Shown in pieces: positions 1-8,052 of a stretch of 64,000 nt of DNA. Below the pieces are notes generated by a model. The model saw nothing but the letters and a program-made list of their open reading frames with translations, had not been told where the DNA came from and ran no database searches. Position 1 is the first letter of the stretch, and every line of letters begins with the position of its first letter. Source of the DNA: Zoogloea sp016790385 (GTDB lineage Bacteria; Pseudomonadota; Gammaproteobacteria; Burkholderiales; Rhodocyclaceae); the NCBI RefSeq assembly GCF_041916735.1, contig NZ_JAYRYY010000001.1; one strand, given 5' to 3'. Both the position numbers and the translations under genes were made by a program.

Positions 1-99
1 GAAATGCCGGATGACGAACGTTATCTCCAGGCGGTATACCGCCGTCTGCCCCCTGCCCGTCGCGAGGCCCTCCTGGAGTTTCTGAAACAATGGTCATAA
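1..99 (+). CDS. C-terminal fragment of an unidentified protein
   Basis: The frame is open from the first base and ends in a TAA stop at 97-99, leaving about 32 residues rich in Arg, Leu and Glu (ending LLEFLKQWS). The start lies outside the window. It ends 55 bases before the LysR gene on the same strand. Too little remains to name a family, and no function is proposed. Confidence 0.5.
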   Translation, partial: EMPDDERYLQAVYRRLPPARREALLEFLKQWS

Positions 100-154
100 G
101 GCCTTATGTAACGAATCCCCGGCTTGGGTCGCCCCCCGAAACCGGGCCGGCGCG

Positions 155-1063
155 ATGATTGCACGCAAATTTCTTTACCTGATCGCCCTTGCCCGGGAGA
201 GGCATTTCGGTCGTGCGGCCGAAGCCTGTCACGTTTCCGCCTCCACCCTGTCGGCAGCGATCCGCGATATCGAGTCGGAACTTGGCGTGCCCATCGTGGA
301 GCGCGGCCAGCAATATGCGGGCCTCACTCCCGAAGGTGAGCGGGTGCTCGAATGCGCGCGCCAGATGGCGGTGCGGGCAGAGGGCTTGCGTCAGGAACTG
401 GCCCAGATGCAGGACGGGCTTGCCGGGCGCCTGCGGCTCGGGGTGATCCCCACGGGTCTCACCGCCGTGGCAACGCTCACCGCAGCCTTTGCACGCCGTC
501 ATCCGCTGGTGAATGTGGAAGTGCTGTCGATGAGCACGCAACAGATCCTGGCGGGTCTGCGGGGCTTCGAACTGGATGGCGGCATCGCCTATCAGGAATC
601 CGCAGGGGCAGACCTTCTCGCCGTGCCTCTCTGGCGCGAGAACCATGTGCTGCTCACCCCGATCAACGGCGCCTTCGAAGGCCGTGATTGCGTGACGTGG
701 CACGAGGCCGCTCAGATTCCGCTGGGCTTGCTCACACCCAACATGCACAACCGACAGACCATCGACGCGGTGTTCGCCAGTCTGGGCCAAAAGCCGCGCC
801 CGACCTTCGAGACCGACTCGATCATCAGCATCCTCGCCCATGTCAGCGCCGGCCACTGGGCGAGCATCGTCCCCCGGGGCGTACTCGATCTGATCGGTAT
901 CCCGGCAGGCACCCGCGTGTTCGATCTGCGTGATCCGGTGGTTGAATGGGCCACCGGCCTGCTTGTCCTCAATCGTGAGCCGCGCACACCGATGGTGGAC
1001 GCCCTTTTGAACGAAGCTCGGGCGCTCGGACAAGGCTTGCAGGGGCACTTCCGCCTCACCTGA
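155..1063 (+). CDS. LysR-family transcriptional regulator, probable regulator of the formate dehydrogenase operon
   Basis: The 302-residue length is typical of LysR regulators. The N-terminus carries the winged helix-turn-helix (about residues 2-60, with RHFGRAAEACHVSASTLSAAI as the recognition region). It is followed by a linker helix and a periplasmic-binding-protein-like effector domain (about 90-295). The ATG at 155 gives the usual short N-terminus before the HTH. The gene lies directly upstream of, and in the same direction as, the fds genes, with a terminator between them. In Cupriavidus and relatives a LysR protein (FdsR) controls fds, so the same role is inferred here from position. 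The family call is secure; the target is inference. Confidence 0.85.
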   Translation: MIARKFLYLIALARERHFGRAAEACHVSASTLSAAIRDIESELGVPIVERGQQYAGLTPEGERVLECARQMAVRAEGLRQELAQMQDGLAGRLRLGVIPTGLTAVATLTAAFARRHPLVNVEVLSMSTQQILAGLRGFELDGGIAYQESAGADLLAVPLWRENHVLLTPINGAFEGRDCVTWHEAAQIPLGLLTPNMHNRQTIDAVFASLGQKPRPTFETDSIISILAHVSAGHWASIVPRGVLDLIGIPAGTRVFDLRDPVVEWATGLLVLNREPRTPMVDALLNEARALGQGLQGHFRLT

Positions 1064-1065
1064 AC

Positions 1066-1087
1066 ACCGCCATGAGGGCGGTTTTTC
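1066..1087 (+). terminator. Rho-independent terminator after the LysR gene
   Basis: A six-base-pair GC-rich stem (ACCGCC / GGCGGT) with a five-base loop is followed by TTTTT. It starts two bases after the LysR stop codon. It separates regulator transcription from the fds operon, whose own promoter must lie in about 1090-1270. That region contains an AT-rich island near 1194-1214 that could be the regulator-binding site. Confidence 0.75.
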
Positions 1088-1285
1088 CTTCAGAAAGGAA
1101 GGGCTGCGTCGACCACAAGACACGCGGCTCTTCGTTACGACGGGCTCGCGGGTCCACATCCGCTTGGGACGCGTTCGCCCCTGCCGAACACCTCTTCAAT
1201 ATTTTCAGATTTCCCCGGCTCAGCCGTGGGCATACCATACCCACTCCCCTCGCGCGCGCCGTCCGCCCCCAGACCAAGGAACGCC

Positions 1286-3376
1286 ATGCCCCAGGCAACC
1301 CTCACGCCTTCACTCCTGAACAACACTGCCAGCGCGGCAATTGCGCGCGCCCTTGCCGACCATGCGTCCCGGCCCGGCGCACTACTGCCCATCCTTCATG
1401 CCATCCAGGACGCGATCGGCTGGGTGCCACCGGAAGCAGTCCCCCTGATTGCCACGGCCCTCAATCAGAGTCGGGCCGAGATCCACGGGGTGATCAGCTT
1501 TTACCACCACTTCCGTAGCACCCCCCCTGGGCGCACCGTGGTGCAGGTGTGCCGTGCCGAATCCTGCCAGGCCCGGGGCGGCGCCGCCCTCGAAGCGCAC
1601 GCCAAGCAAAGCCTGGGCATTGATTGGCACGAGACCACCGCGGACGGCAGCATCAGCCTGGAGCCGGTGTATTGCCTTGGTAACTGCGCCTGTTCGCCCG
1701 CCATCCGGGTCGGTGAAGAGATCCATGGCAGGGTCGATTGTGACGGCTTTGACGCGCTGCTCATCGGTGCAAGGGCGGCCGGCACCGTCCCTGTAAAACA
1801 ACACTCGGATACGGCTGGCACCCAGGGGGGAGTGCGTATCTATGTTCCGACAGATTCCGGCGCCCTGGCGGTCGGGGCGGAAGAAGTGGCAGTGGCCATT
1901 GCCAAGGAGGCGGCGGCCAGAGGTGTCAACATCGAGCTGATCCGCAACGGCTCCCGCGGGCTGTACTGGCTGGAGCCACTGGTGGAGGTGGAGACCCTCG
2001 CCGGCCGACTCGCCTATGGCCCGGTGAAGGCTGTGGACGTCCCTGCCCTTTTCGATGCCGGCTTTCACACCGGTGGCGTGCACCGCCTCGGGCACGGCCT
2101 CACCGAGCACATCCCCTTCCTGGCCGGCCAGGAACGCCTGACCTTTCGCCGTGTGGGCATCACCCGTCCGCTGTCGCTCGCAGACTATGCGGCCCACGGC
2201 GGCTTCGAAGGCCTGAAAAAAGCCGTGGCCCTGGATGGCGCCGCCATCGTCAAGGAAGTCACCGACTCCGGCCTGCGCGGCCGTGGTGGCGCGGCCTTCC
2301 CCACCGGCATCAAGTGGAACACCGTGCTCCATGCCGCCGGCCCCACCAAGTACGTAGTGTGCAACGCCGACGAGGGCGACTCCGGCACCTTCTCCGACCG
2401 CATGCTGATGGAGGGCGACCCTTTCTGCCTGATCGAGGGCATGACCATCGCCGGCCTGGCGGTTGGCGCCACCCAGGGCTACATCTACCTCCGCTCCGAA
2501 TACCCCCACGCTTTCCAGACCCTGTATAAGGCCATCGAATTGGCCCGTGCTGCTGGCTGGCTGGGCTCCGACGTGGCCGGCTCCGGCCGGGCCTTCGAGC
2601 TGGAAGTACGCCTCGGCGCCGGCGCCTACGTGTGCGGTGAAGAGACAGCCATGCTCGAAAGCCTGGAAGGCAAACGCGGCATCGTGCGCTTCAAACCGCC
2701 GCTGCCAGCCATCCAGGGCCTGTTCGGTCGGCCTACCGTCATCAACAACGTGATGAGCCTGGCCGCGGTGCCGCTGATCCTGGCCCGGGGTGCCGCCTAT
2801 TACCGGGACTACGGCATGGGCCGCTCCCACGGCACCCTGCCTTTCCAACTGGCCGGCAACCTGCGCCACCCGGGGTTGGTGGAGAAGGCCTTCGGCATCA
2901 CCCTGCGCGAGCTGTTGCTGGATTACGGCGGCGGCTCGGCAAGCGGCCGGCCGATCCGCGCCGTGCAGGTGGGCGGCCCCCTGGGCGCCTTCGTGCCAGA
3001 GTCGCAGTTCGACGTGCCACTCGACTATGAAGCCTATGCCGCCATGGGCGCCATGATCGGCCACGGCGGACTGGTGGCCTTTGACGACAGCGCCGACATG
3101 GCGCAGCTGGCCCGTTACGCCATGGAATTCTGCGCCACCGAGTCCTGCGGCAAGTGCACACCCTGCCGCATCGGCTCGACCCGGGGCGTCGAGGTGATCG
3201 ACCGGATCATCGCCGGCGAGGCCCGGGACGCCAACCTGGCCCTGCTGGATTCCCTCTGCGACACCATGCTCAACGGTTCCCTGTGCGCCCTCGGCGGCAT
3301 GGCCCCGTATCCGGTGAAGTCCGCCTTGACCCATTTTCCGCAGGATTTCGGCATCACGCCGGTCACTGCCGAGTAA
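1286..3376 (+). CDS. fdsGB: Fused gamma-beta diaphorase subunit of NAD-dependent formate dehydrogenase (FdsG-FdsB fusion)
   Basis: This is the electron-output module of a soluble molybdenum formate dehydrogenase, passing electrons from formate to NAD+. Residues about 1-160 are NuoE/FdsG-like, with the [2Fe-2S] ligands C89, C94, C130 and C134. A short linker (about 161-180) leads into a FdsB/NuoF-like part. That part has a thioredoxin-like segment (about 183-270), the glycine-rich NADH/FMN loops (GLRGRGGAAFPTG near 329 and CNADEGDSGTF near 359), and a [4Fe-4S] site at C621, C624, C627 and C667. The two parts are separate genes in Cupriavidus and Rhodobacter; here the frame runs through with no stop. 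I chose the ATG at 1286 because AAGGA precedes it by five bases; the longer frame from 1226 adds a non-conserved Pro/Arg-rich tail. Confidence 0.93.
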   Translation: MPQATLTPSLLNNTASAAIARALADHASRPGALLPILHAIQDAIGWVPPEAVPLIATALNQSRAEIHGVISFYHHFRSTPPGRTVVQVCRAESCQARGGAALEAHAKQSLGIDWHETTADGSISLEPVYCLGNCACSPAIRVGEEIHGRVDCDGFDALLIGARAAGTVPVKQHSDTAGTQGGVRIYVPTDSGALAVGAEEVAVAIAKEAAARGVNIELIRNGSRGLYWLEPLVEVETLAGRLAYGPVKAVDVPALFDAGFHTGGVHRLGHGLTEHIPFLAGQERLTFRRVGITRPLSLADYAAHGGFEGLKKAVALDGAAIVKEVTDSGLRGRGGAAFPTGIKWNTVLHAAGPTKYVVCNADEGDSGTFSDRMLMEGDPFCLIEGMTIAGLAVGATQGYIYLRSEYPHAFQTLYKAIELARAAGWLGSDVAGSGRAFELEVRLGAGAYVCGEETAMLESLEGKRGIVRFKPPLPAIQGLFGRPTVINNVMSLAAVPLILARGAAYYRDYGMGRSHGTLPFQLAGNLRHPGLVEKAFGITLRELLLDYGGGSASGRPIRAVQVGGPLGAFVPESQFDVPLDYEAYAAMGAMIGHGGLVAFDDSADMAQLARYAMEFCATESCGKCTPCRIGSTRGVEVIDRIIAGEARDANLALLDSLCDTMLNGSLCALGGMAPYPVKSALTHFPQDFGITPVTAE

Positions 3377-3385
3377 GGAAGCCCC

Positions 3386-6238
3386 ATGTCCCTGCCCCGC
3401 GATACCGACTACGGCACCCCGGCCTGTGATTCCGCGCAGTCCGTCAGCCTGCTCATCGACGGCCAGCCCGTGTGCGTTCCCGCCGGCACCAGCATCATGC
3501 GTGCCGCCGGCCAGAGCGGCTGTGCCATCCCCAAGCTGTGCGCCACCGACAGCCTGGAACCCTTTGGCTCCTGCCGCCTGTGTCTGGTCGAGGTGGACGG
3601 CCGCAAGGGCTTTCCGGCGTCCTGCACCACGCCGGTGGAGGCCGGCATGGTGGTACGCACCCAGACCCCGAAGCTCGCCGAGCTGCGCCGCAACGTGATG
3701 GAGCTGTACATCTCCGACCACCCCCTGGACTGCCTCACCTGCCCCACCAACGGCAACTGCGAGCTGCAGGACATGGCCGGCGTGGTTGGCCTGCGCGAGG
3801 TGCGCTACGGCTTCAAGGGCGAGAACCACTTTGAATGCAGCCAGAAGGACGAGTCCAACCCCTACTTCAGCTACGACCCGGCCAAGTGCATCGTCTGCAA
3901 CCGCTGCGTGCGGGCCTGTGAGGAGACCCAGGGCACCTTCGCCCTCACCATCTCCGGCCGGGGCTTCGATTCCCGCGTGTCGCCGGGGCAGAGCGAATCC
4001 TTCATGGACTCGGAGTGCGTGTCCTGCGGCGCTTGCGTCAATGCCTGCCCTACGGCCACCCTCACGGAAAAATCGGTGATCCAGCTCGGCCAGGCCGAGC
4101 GCAGCGTCACCACCACCTGCGCCTATTGCGGCGTCGGTTGTTCATTCAAGGCCGAGGTCAAGGGCAACCAGGTGGTGCGCATGGTGCCAGCCAAAGATGG
4201 CGGCGCCAACGCCGGCCACGCCTGTGTCAAGGGCCGCTTTGCCTGGGGCTACGCCACCCACGCTGACCGCATCACCACCCCGATGATCCGCCCGAGCGTG
4301 GACGCACCCTGGCAGAAGGTCAGCTGGGACGAGGCCCTGGCCTACGCCGCCGGTGAATTCAAGCGCATCCAGGCCAAATACGGCCGCGGCGCGGTGGGTG
4401 GTATCACCTCCAGCCGCTGCACCAACGAAGAGACCTATCTCGTCCAGAAGCTGGTGCGAGCCGCCTTCGGCAACAACAATGTGGACACCTGTGCCCGGGT
4501 CTGCCATTCGCCCACCGGCTACGGCCTCAAGCAGACCCTTGGGGAATCCGCCGGCACCCAGGATTTCGCCTCGGTGCTCAAGGCCGACGTGATCGTGGTG
4601 ATCGGCGCCAACCCCACCGACGGGCACCCGGTGTTCGGCTCCCTGCTCAAGAAGCGTATCCGGCAGGGGGCAAAACTGATCGTCGTCGACCCGCGCTCCA
4701 TCGATCTGGTGCGTTCGCCCCATGTGGCCGCGGCCCATCACCTCAAACTCCTCCCCGGCACCAACGTGGCCATGGTCAATGCCCTGGCTCACACCATCGT
4801 CAGCGAAGGGCTGGTGGCCGAAACCTACGTTGCCGAACGCTGTGAAGGCCCGGCCTTCGAGGCTTGGCGCGAGTTCGTGTCACGCCCCGAGAATTCGCCG
4901 GAAGCGGCCGAGGCCATCACCGGTGTGCCGGCGGCCGAGATCCGCGCCGCCGCCCGTCTGTATGCCACCGCCGGCAACGGCGCCATCTACTACGGCCTGG
5001 GTGTCACCGAGCACAGCCAGGGCTCCACCGCCGTGATGGGCATCGCCAACCTGGCCATGGCCACCGGCAACGTGGGCCGCCCGGGTGTGGGCGTGAACCC
5101 CCTGCGTGGACAGAACAACGTGCAGGGGAGCTGTGACATGGGCTCCTTCCCCCACGAACTACCCGGCTATCGCCACGTCTCCGACACCATCACCCGCGCC
5201 CTCTTCGAGTCGGCCTGGAATGTCAGCATCGACCCGGAACCGGGCCTGCGCATCCCCAACATGTTTGAGGCGGCGCTGGACGGCAGCTTCAAGGGCATCT
5301 ACATCCAGGGCGAGGACATCGTCCAGTCCGACCCCAATACCCAGCACGTGGAAGCCGCCATGGCGCAGATGGAGTGCGTGGTGGTGCAGGACTTGTTCCT
5401 CAACGAAACCGCCAAGTGGGCCCACGTGTTTTTGCCCGGTTCCAGCTTCCTGGAAAAGGACGGCACCTTTACCAATGCCGAGCGGCGTATCTCGCGGGTG
5501 CGCAGGATCATGTCGCCCCTGGCCGGCAAAGCCGATTGGGAAGCCACCCTGGCCCTGGCCGGTGCCCTTGGCTATCCGATGCACTATGACCACCCGTCCG
5601 AGATCATGGATGAGATCGCCCGCCTCACCCCGAGCTTCCATGGGGTGAACTACGACCTGCTCGAAATGAAAGGCAGCATCCAGTGGCCGTGCAACGAGGC
5701 CGCTCCGGAGGGCACGCCGACCATGCACGTGGGCGGTTTCATCCGCGGCAAGGGGCGCTTCATGCTCACCCCCTTCGTGCCCACCACCGAAAAGGTCACC
5801 CGTCGCTTCCCGCTTATCCTCACCACCGGGCGCATCCTCAGCCAGTACAACGTGGGCGCCCAGACCCGGCGCACCGCAAACACTGCCTGGCATGACGAAG
5901 ATCGGTTGGAGATCCACCCTGTGGATGCGGAAGACCGGGGCATCAAGGACGGTGATTGGGTCGGCATCGCCAGCCGTGCAGGCGAGACGGTGCTGCGTGC
6001 CACGGTCACTGAACGGGTCCAGCCGGGCGTGGTATATACCACCTTCCACTTCCCCGAATCCGGCGCAAACGTGATCACCACTGACAACTCCGATTGGGCC
6101 ACCAACTGCCCGGAGTACAAGGTGACGGCCGTGCAGGTCACCCTGTGCACGCAGCCTTCGGAATGGCAACAGCGCTTTTCCCGCCGCCGTGAGCAGCAGC
6201 AGAGCCTGTTGAAGCCCGCGACGACCGACACACGCTGA
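3386..6238 (+). CDS. fdsA: NAD-dependent formate dehydrogenase catalytic alpha subunit
   Basis: This 950-residue subunit oxidises formate to CO2 at a bis-MGD molybdenum centre in the cytoplasm. In order it shows a NuoG-like [2Fe-2S] domain (C52, C63, C66, C80) and a His-Cys [4Fe-4S] site (H112, C116, C119, C125). Two ferredoxin-type clusters follow (C168-C178 and C211-C221), then the proximal cluster (C245, C248, C252 plus the Cys of CVKGRF). The molybdopterin domains come next, with the active-site Cys373-His374 where E. coli FdhF has Sec-His. It starts nine bases after fdsGB with an AAGGA Shine-Dalgarno and is followed by fdsD, so the three form one operon. Confidence 0.97.
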   Translation: MSLPRDTDYGTPACDSAQSVSLLIDGQPVCVPAGTSIMRAAGQSGCAIPKLCATDSLEPFGSCRLCLVEVDGRKGFPASCTTPVEAGMVVRTQTPKLAELRRNVMELYISDHPLDCLTCPTNGNCELQDMAGVVGLREVRYGFKGENHFECSQKDESNPYFSYDPAKCIVCNRCVRACEETQGTFALTISGRGFDSRVSPGQSESFMDSECVSCGACVNACPTATLTEKSVIQLGQAERSVTTTCAYCGVGCSFKAEVKGNQVVRMVPAKDGGANAGHACVKGRFAWGYATHADRITTPMIRPSVDAPWQKVSWDEALAYAAGEFKRIQAKYGRGAVGGITSSRCTNEETYLVQKLVRAAFGNNNVDTCARVCHSPTGYGLKQTLGESAGTQDFASVLKADVIVVIGANPTDGHPVFGSLLKKRIRQGAKLIVVDPRSIDLVRSPHVAAAHHLKLLPGTNVAMVNALAHTIVSEGLVAETYVAERCEGPAFEAWREFVSRPENSPEAAEAITGVPAAEIRAAARLYATAGNGAIYYGLGVTEHSQGSTAVMGIANLAMATGNVGRPGVGVNPLRGQNNVQGSCDMGSFPHELPGYRHVSDTITRALFESAWNVSIDPEPGLRIPNMFEAALDGSFKGIYIQGEDIVQSDPNTQHVEAAMAQMECVVVQDLFLNETAKWAHVFLPGSSFLEKDGTFTNAERRISRVRRIMSPLAGKADWEATLALAGALGYPMHYDHPSEIMDEIARLTPSFHGVNYDLLEMKGSIQWPCNEAAPEGTPTMHVGGFIRGKGRFMLTPFVPTTEKVTRRFPLILTTGRILSQYNVGAQTRRTANTAWHDEDRLEIHPVDAEDRGIKDGDWVGIASRAGETVLRATVTERVQPGVVYTTFHFPESGANVITTDNSDWATNCPEYKVTAVQVTLCTQPSEWQQRFSRRREQQQSLLKPATTDTR

Positions 6239-6245
6239 GACGAGC

Positions 6246-6470
6246 ATGAACAGCGAATACGTTCTCCGTATGGCCAACCAGATTGCCGATACCTTTGGCA
6301 TTTACCCGGACCGGGAGCAGGCCGTCAGCGATCTGGCCGATCACATCAACCGCTTCTGGGAGCCGCGCATGCGCGCAAGCCTGCTCAAACTCGCGGGTGG
6401 CGCCGATGATTCAGCCCGGCTGTCTCCACTGGTTCACGAAGCCGTCGCCCGCCTGCGCCCCCCACCCTGA
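6246..6470 (+). CDS. fdsD: Formate dehydrogenase delta subunit
   Basis: A 74-residue protein in the position and size of FdsD, the small accessory subunit of soluble NAD-dependent formate dehydrogenases. It begins NSEYVLRMANQIADTFG, has the family's DHINRFWEPRMR core, and ends with a Pro-rich tail. It starts seven bases after fdsA. FdsD is thought to aid assembly or stability of the complex. No fdsC (the FdhD-type sulfurtransferase) lies between fdsA and fdsD or downstream in this window, although other organisms carry it there. Confidence 0.9.
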   Translation: MNSEYVLRMANQIADTFGIYPDREQAVSDLADHINRFWEPRMRASLLKLAGGADDSARLSPLVHEAVARLRPPP

Positions 6471-6577
6471 AAGACGGCCCGTCCGGTAAGGCAGCGGTGG
6501 TCTGCGCATGGGGTGCGGCCCTATACTTGCGGGCCACGCGTCAGCGCGCTCGCCGTCATCCGACCTGTTCTTCACCG

Positions 6578-7003
6578 ATGCCCGTGCCGGAAGACCCCCT
6601 TCACAGCGTCGTCAGCGCTCCGCCCAAGGATCTACCCCCCTTCCGGCGCGTCCTGCTCCTCACGTCAGGCCTGCTCGCCTTGCTGCTGGGTCTTATCGGC
6701 ATTGTCGTGCCCGGGCTCCCCACGACGCCCTTCGTGCTGCTGTCTGCCGCATGCCTGGCCCGTTCATCACCGCGGCTTCACCACAAACTTGTCTCCAACC
6801 GACATCTCGGCCCGCTGATCCGCGACTGGGAGGCGAATCGCTCGCTCTCTCGCAGAACCAAGTGGCTGTCCACCACCATCATGAGCACCATGGTCGTGGT
6901 GTCCGCACTCCAACTCTCCGGGCGCCCCATACTGCAAGCATTGGTGCTGGGCCTGGGAGCAGTGGGTTGTGTTGTGGTGTGGAGGATCCCCACTCGTCGA
7001 TGA
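6578..7003 (+). CDS. DUF454 (YbaN-family) inner-membrane protein
   Basis: A 141-residue protein with two or three membrane segments (about 25-60 and 100-135). It carries the DUF454 signature GIVVPGLPTTPFVLL just after the first segment, followed by the conserved region ending in LGPLIRDWE. The function of the family is not established. The start at 6578 was preferred over 6497 because the earlier part is Arg-rich and unlike the family. It lies 107 bases downstream of fdsD, so co-transcription is possible but not shown. Confidence 0.8.
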   Translation: MPVPEDPLHSVVSAPPKDLPPFRRVLLLTSGLLALLLGLIGIVVPGLPTTPFVLLSAACLARSSPRLHHKLVSNRHLGPLIRDWEANRSLSRRTKWLSTTIMSTMVVVSALQLSGRPILQALVLGLGAVGCVVVWRIPTRR

Positions 7004-7134
7004 ATCCATCAAGCATGCATTGATGCGGCCTGTGGTTACTGAATTTGAATCAGGGGATTCTTCTTGATCATGACGCGCTAGAATCCGGCGATGGACTCAA
7101 GCACCCCACCCCGCCTTGCCAGCAGGCCCCTCCC

Positions 7135-7836
7135 ATGAGCCCGGGGCATCGCCATAACGAGCGTCATCGCAGTGATCGCATCGGCTGGTTGAGGGCGGCC
7201 GTACTTGGCGCCAATGACGGAATCGTCTCCACGGCCAGTCTTCTTGTGGGCGTGGCGGCAGCCAGTACAGACCACAGTGCGATTCTGATCACCGGAGTTG
7301 CAGGTCTGGTTGCCGGCGCCATGTCGATGGCGGCGGGTGAGTACGTCTCGGTGCACTCGCAGGCCGATGTCGAGAAGGCCGATCTTAAGCGGGAGAAGAT
7401 GGAACTGGAGAGCGCACCCGATGCCGAGCTGCGGGAGTTGGCTGCCATCTACGTAGCCCGAGGACTGGACCCGGGCCTGGCCCATCAGGTTGCCCAGCAG
7501 CTGACCCATCACGACGCGCTTGGCGCGCATGCGCGGGATGAGCTGGGCCTCTCGGAAGCACTCGAAGCCAGACCGATCCAGGCAGCCGTGGCGTCGGCCG
7601 GGAGTTTTGCGGCTGGGGCCGCCCTACCCCTTGGAGTGGCCTTGGTGGTTCCCGGTGACGGACTGATTCCTGCCATCTTCGGCAGCAGCCTGCTCTCCCT
7701 CGCCTCGCTCGGGGCGCTCGCGGCCCGGGCCGGAGGCGCCGACCCCTGGGTTGGGGCTGGCAGGGTGGGGTTCTGGGGCGCTCTTGCCATGGCACTTACA
7801 GCGTTTGTTGGCCGAGCGTTCGGTGCGACGGTTTGA
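7135..7836 (+). CDS. VIT1/CCC1-family transporter (iron/manganese type)
   Basis: A 233-residue membrane protein. The N-terminal RIGWLRAAVLGANDGIVSTASL is the hallmark first helix of the VIT/CCC1 family, followed by AGAMSMAAGEYVSVHSQAD. A soluble helical hairpin carrying acidic residues (about 85-140) forms the metal-binding region in the family, and three more membrane helices complete the fold. Members move Fe2+ or Mn2+ out of the cytosol. I chose the ATG at 7135; the frame is open to 7045 but the extra 30 residues are not family-like. A small inverted repeat (GAATC-N4-GATTC) lies at 7047-7060, of unknown meaning. Confidence 0.85.
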   Translation: MSPGHRHNERHRSDRIGWLRAAVLGANDGIVSTASLLVGVAAASTDHSAILITGVAGLVAGAMSMAAGEYVSVHSQADVEKADLKREKMELESAPDAELRELAAIYVARGLDPGLAHQVAQQLTHHDALGAHARDELGLSEALEARPIQAAVASAGSFAAGAALPLGVALVVPGDGLIPAIFGSSLLSLASLGALAARAGGADPWVGAGRVGFWGALAMALTAFVGRAFGATV

Positions 7837-7929
7837 GCTGTTTCAGGTTTGCCGCCCCAAATTTCACGGACGCGTTGATAAACGACATTTGCTGACAAAA
7901 TTATTTGTGCACCGCACCATAATTTGATC

Positions 7930-8007
7930 TATCATTCAGTTGTCTCCTCCACCCTCCTCCTTTGGTGTGGATTTAACCCGAGCGCCTCACGGCCCTCGGG
8001 TTTTTTT
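7930..8007 (+). ncRNA. Candidate small RNA with C-rich anti-Shine-Dalgarno stretch
   Basis: No open frame fits this region between two genes. A -10-like CATAAT (7918-7923), with TGACAA 18 bases upstream, could start a transcript near 7930. It would run through a pyrimidine-rich stretch, CTCCTCCACCCTCCTCC (7944-7960), into a strong intrinsic terminator. The product would be about 78 nt. C-rich single-stranded motifs complementary to ribosome-binding sites are known in several bacterial regulatory RNAs. This assignment is inference from layout only. Confidence 0.4.
7975..8007 (+). terminator. Strong Rho-independent terminator
   Basis: An eight-base-pair stem AACCCGAG / CTCGGGTT with a 12-base loop runs into seven T residues. 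It points in the plus direction and sits 138 bases after the VIT-family gene. It could end that transcript or the candidate small RNA. It is also just beyond the stop of the convergent MOSC gene. Confidence 0.85.
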
Positions 8008-8052
8008 CTGAGATGCCGGCCCATAAGTGTCGCGCCGGAAGAGCGATTCGCC

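Noticed and set aside
1382..3829. 815-residue open frame on the minus strand across the fds genes
   Set aside because: It is the GC-rich antisense shadow of fdsGB and fdsA. It is rich in Gly, Ala, His and Gln with no domain, while the plus-strand frame has all FeS ligands and a ribosome-binding site.
7875..7888. FNR-like half site TTGAT upstream of the candidate small RNA
   Set aside because: Only one half matches; the second half (GACAT) is not ATCAA, and its centre is too far from the predicted start.
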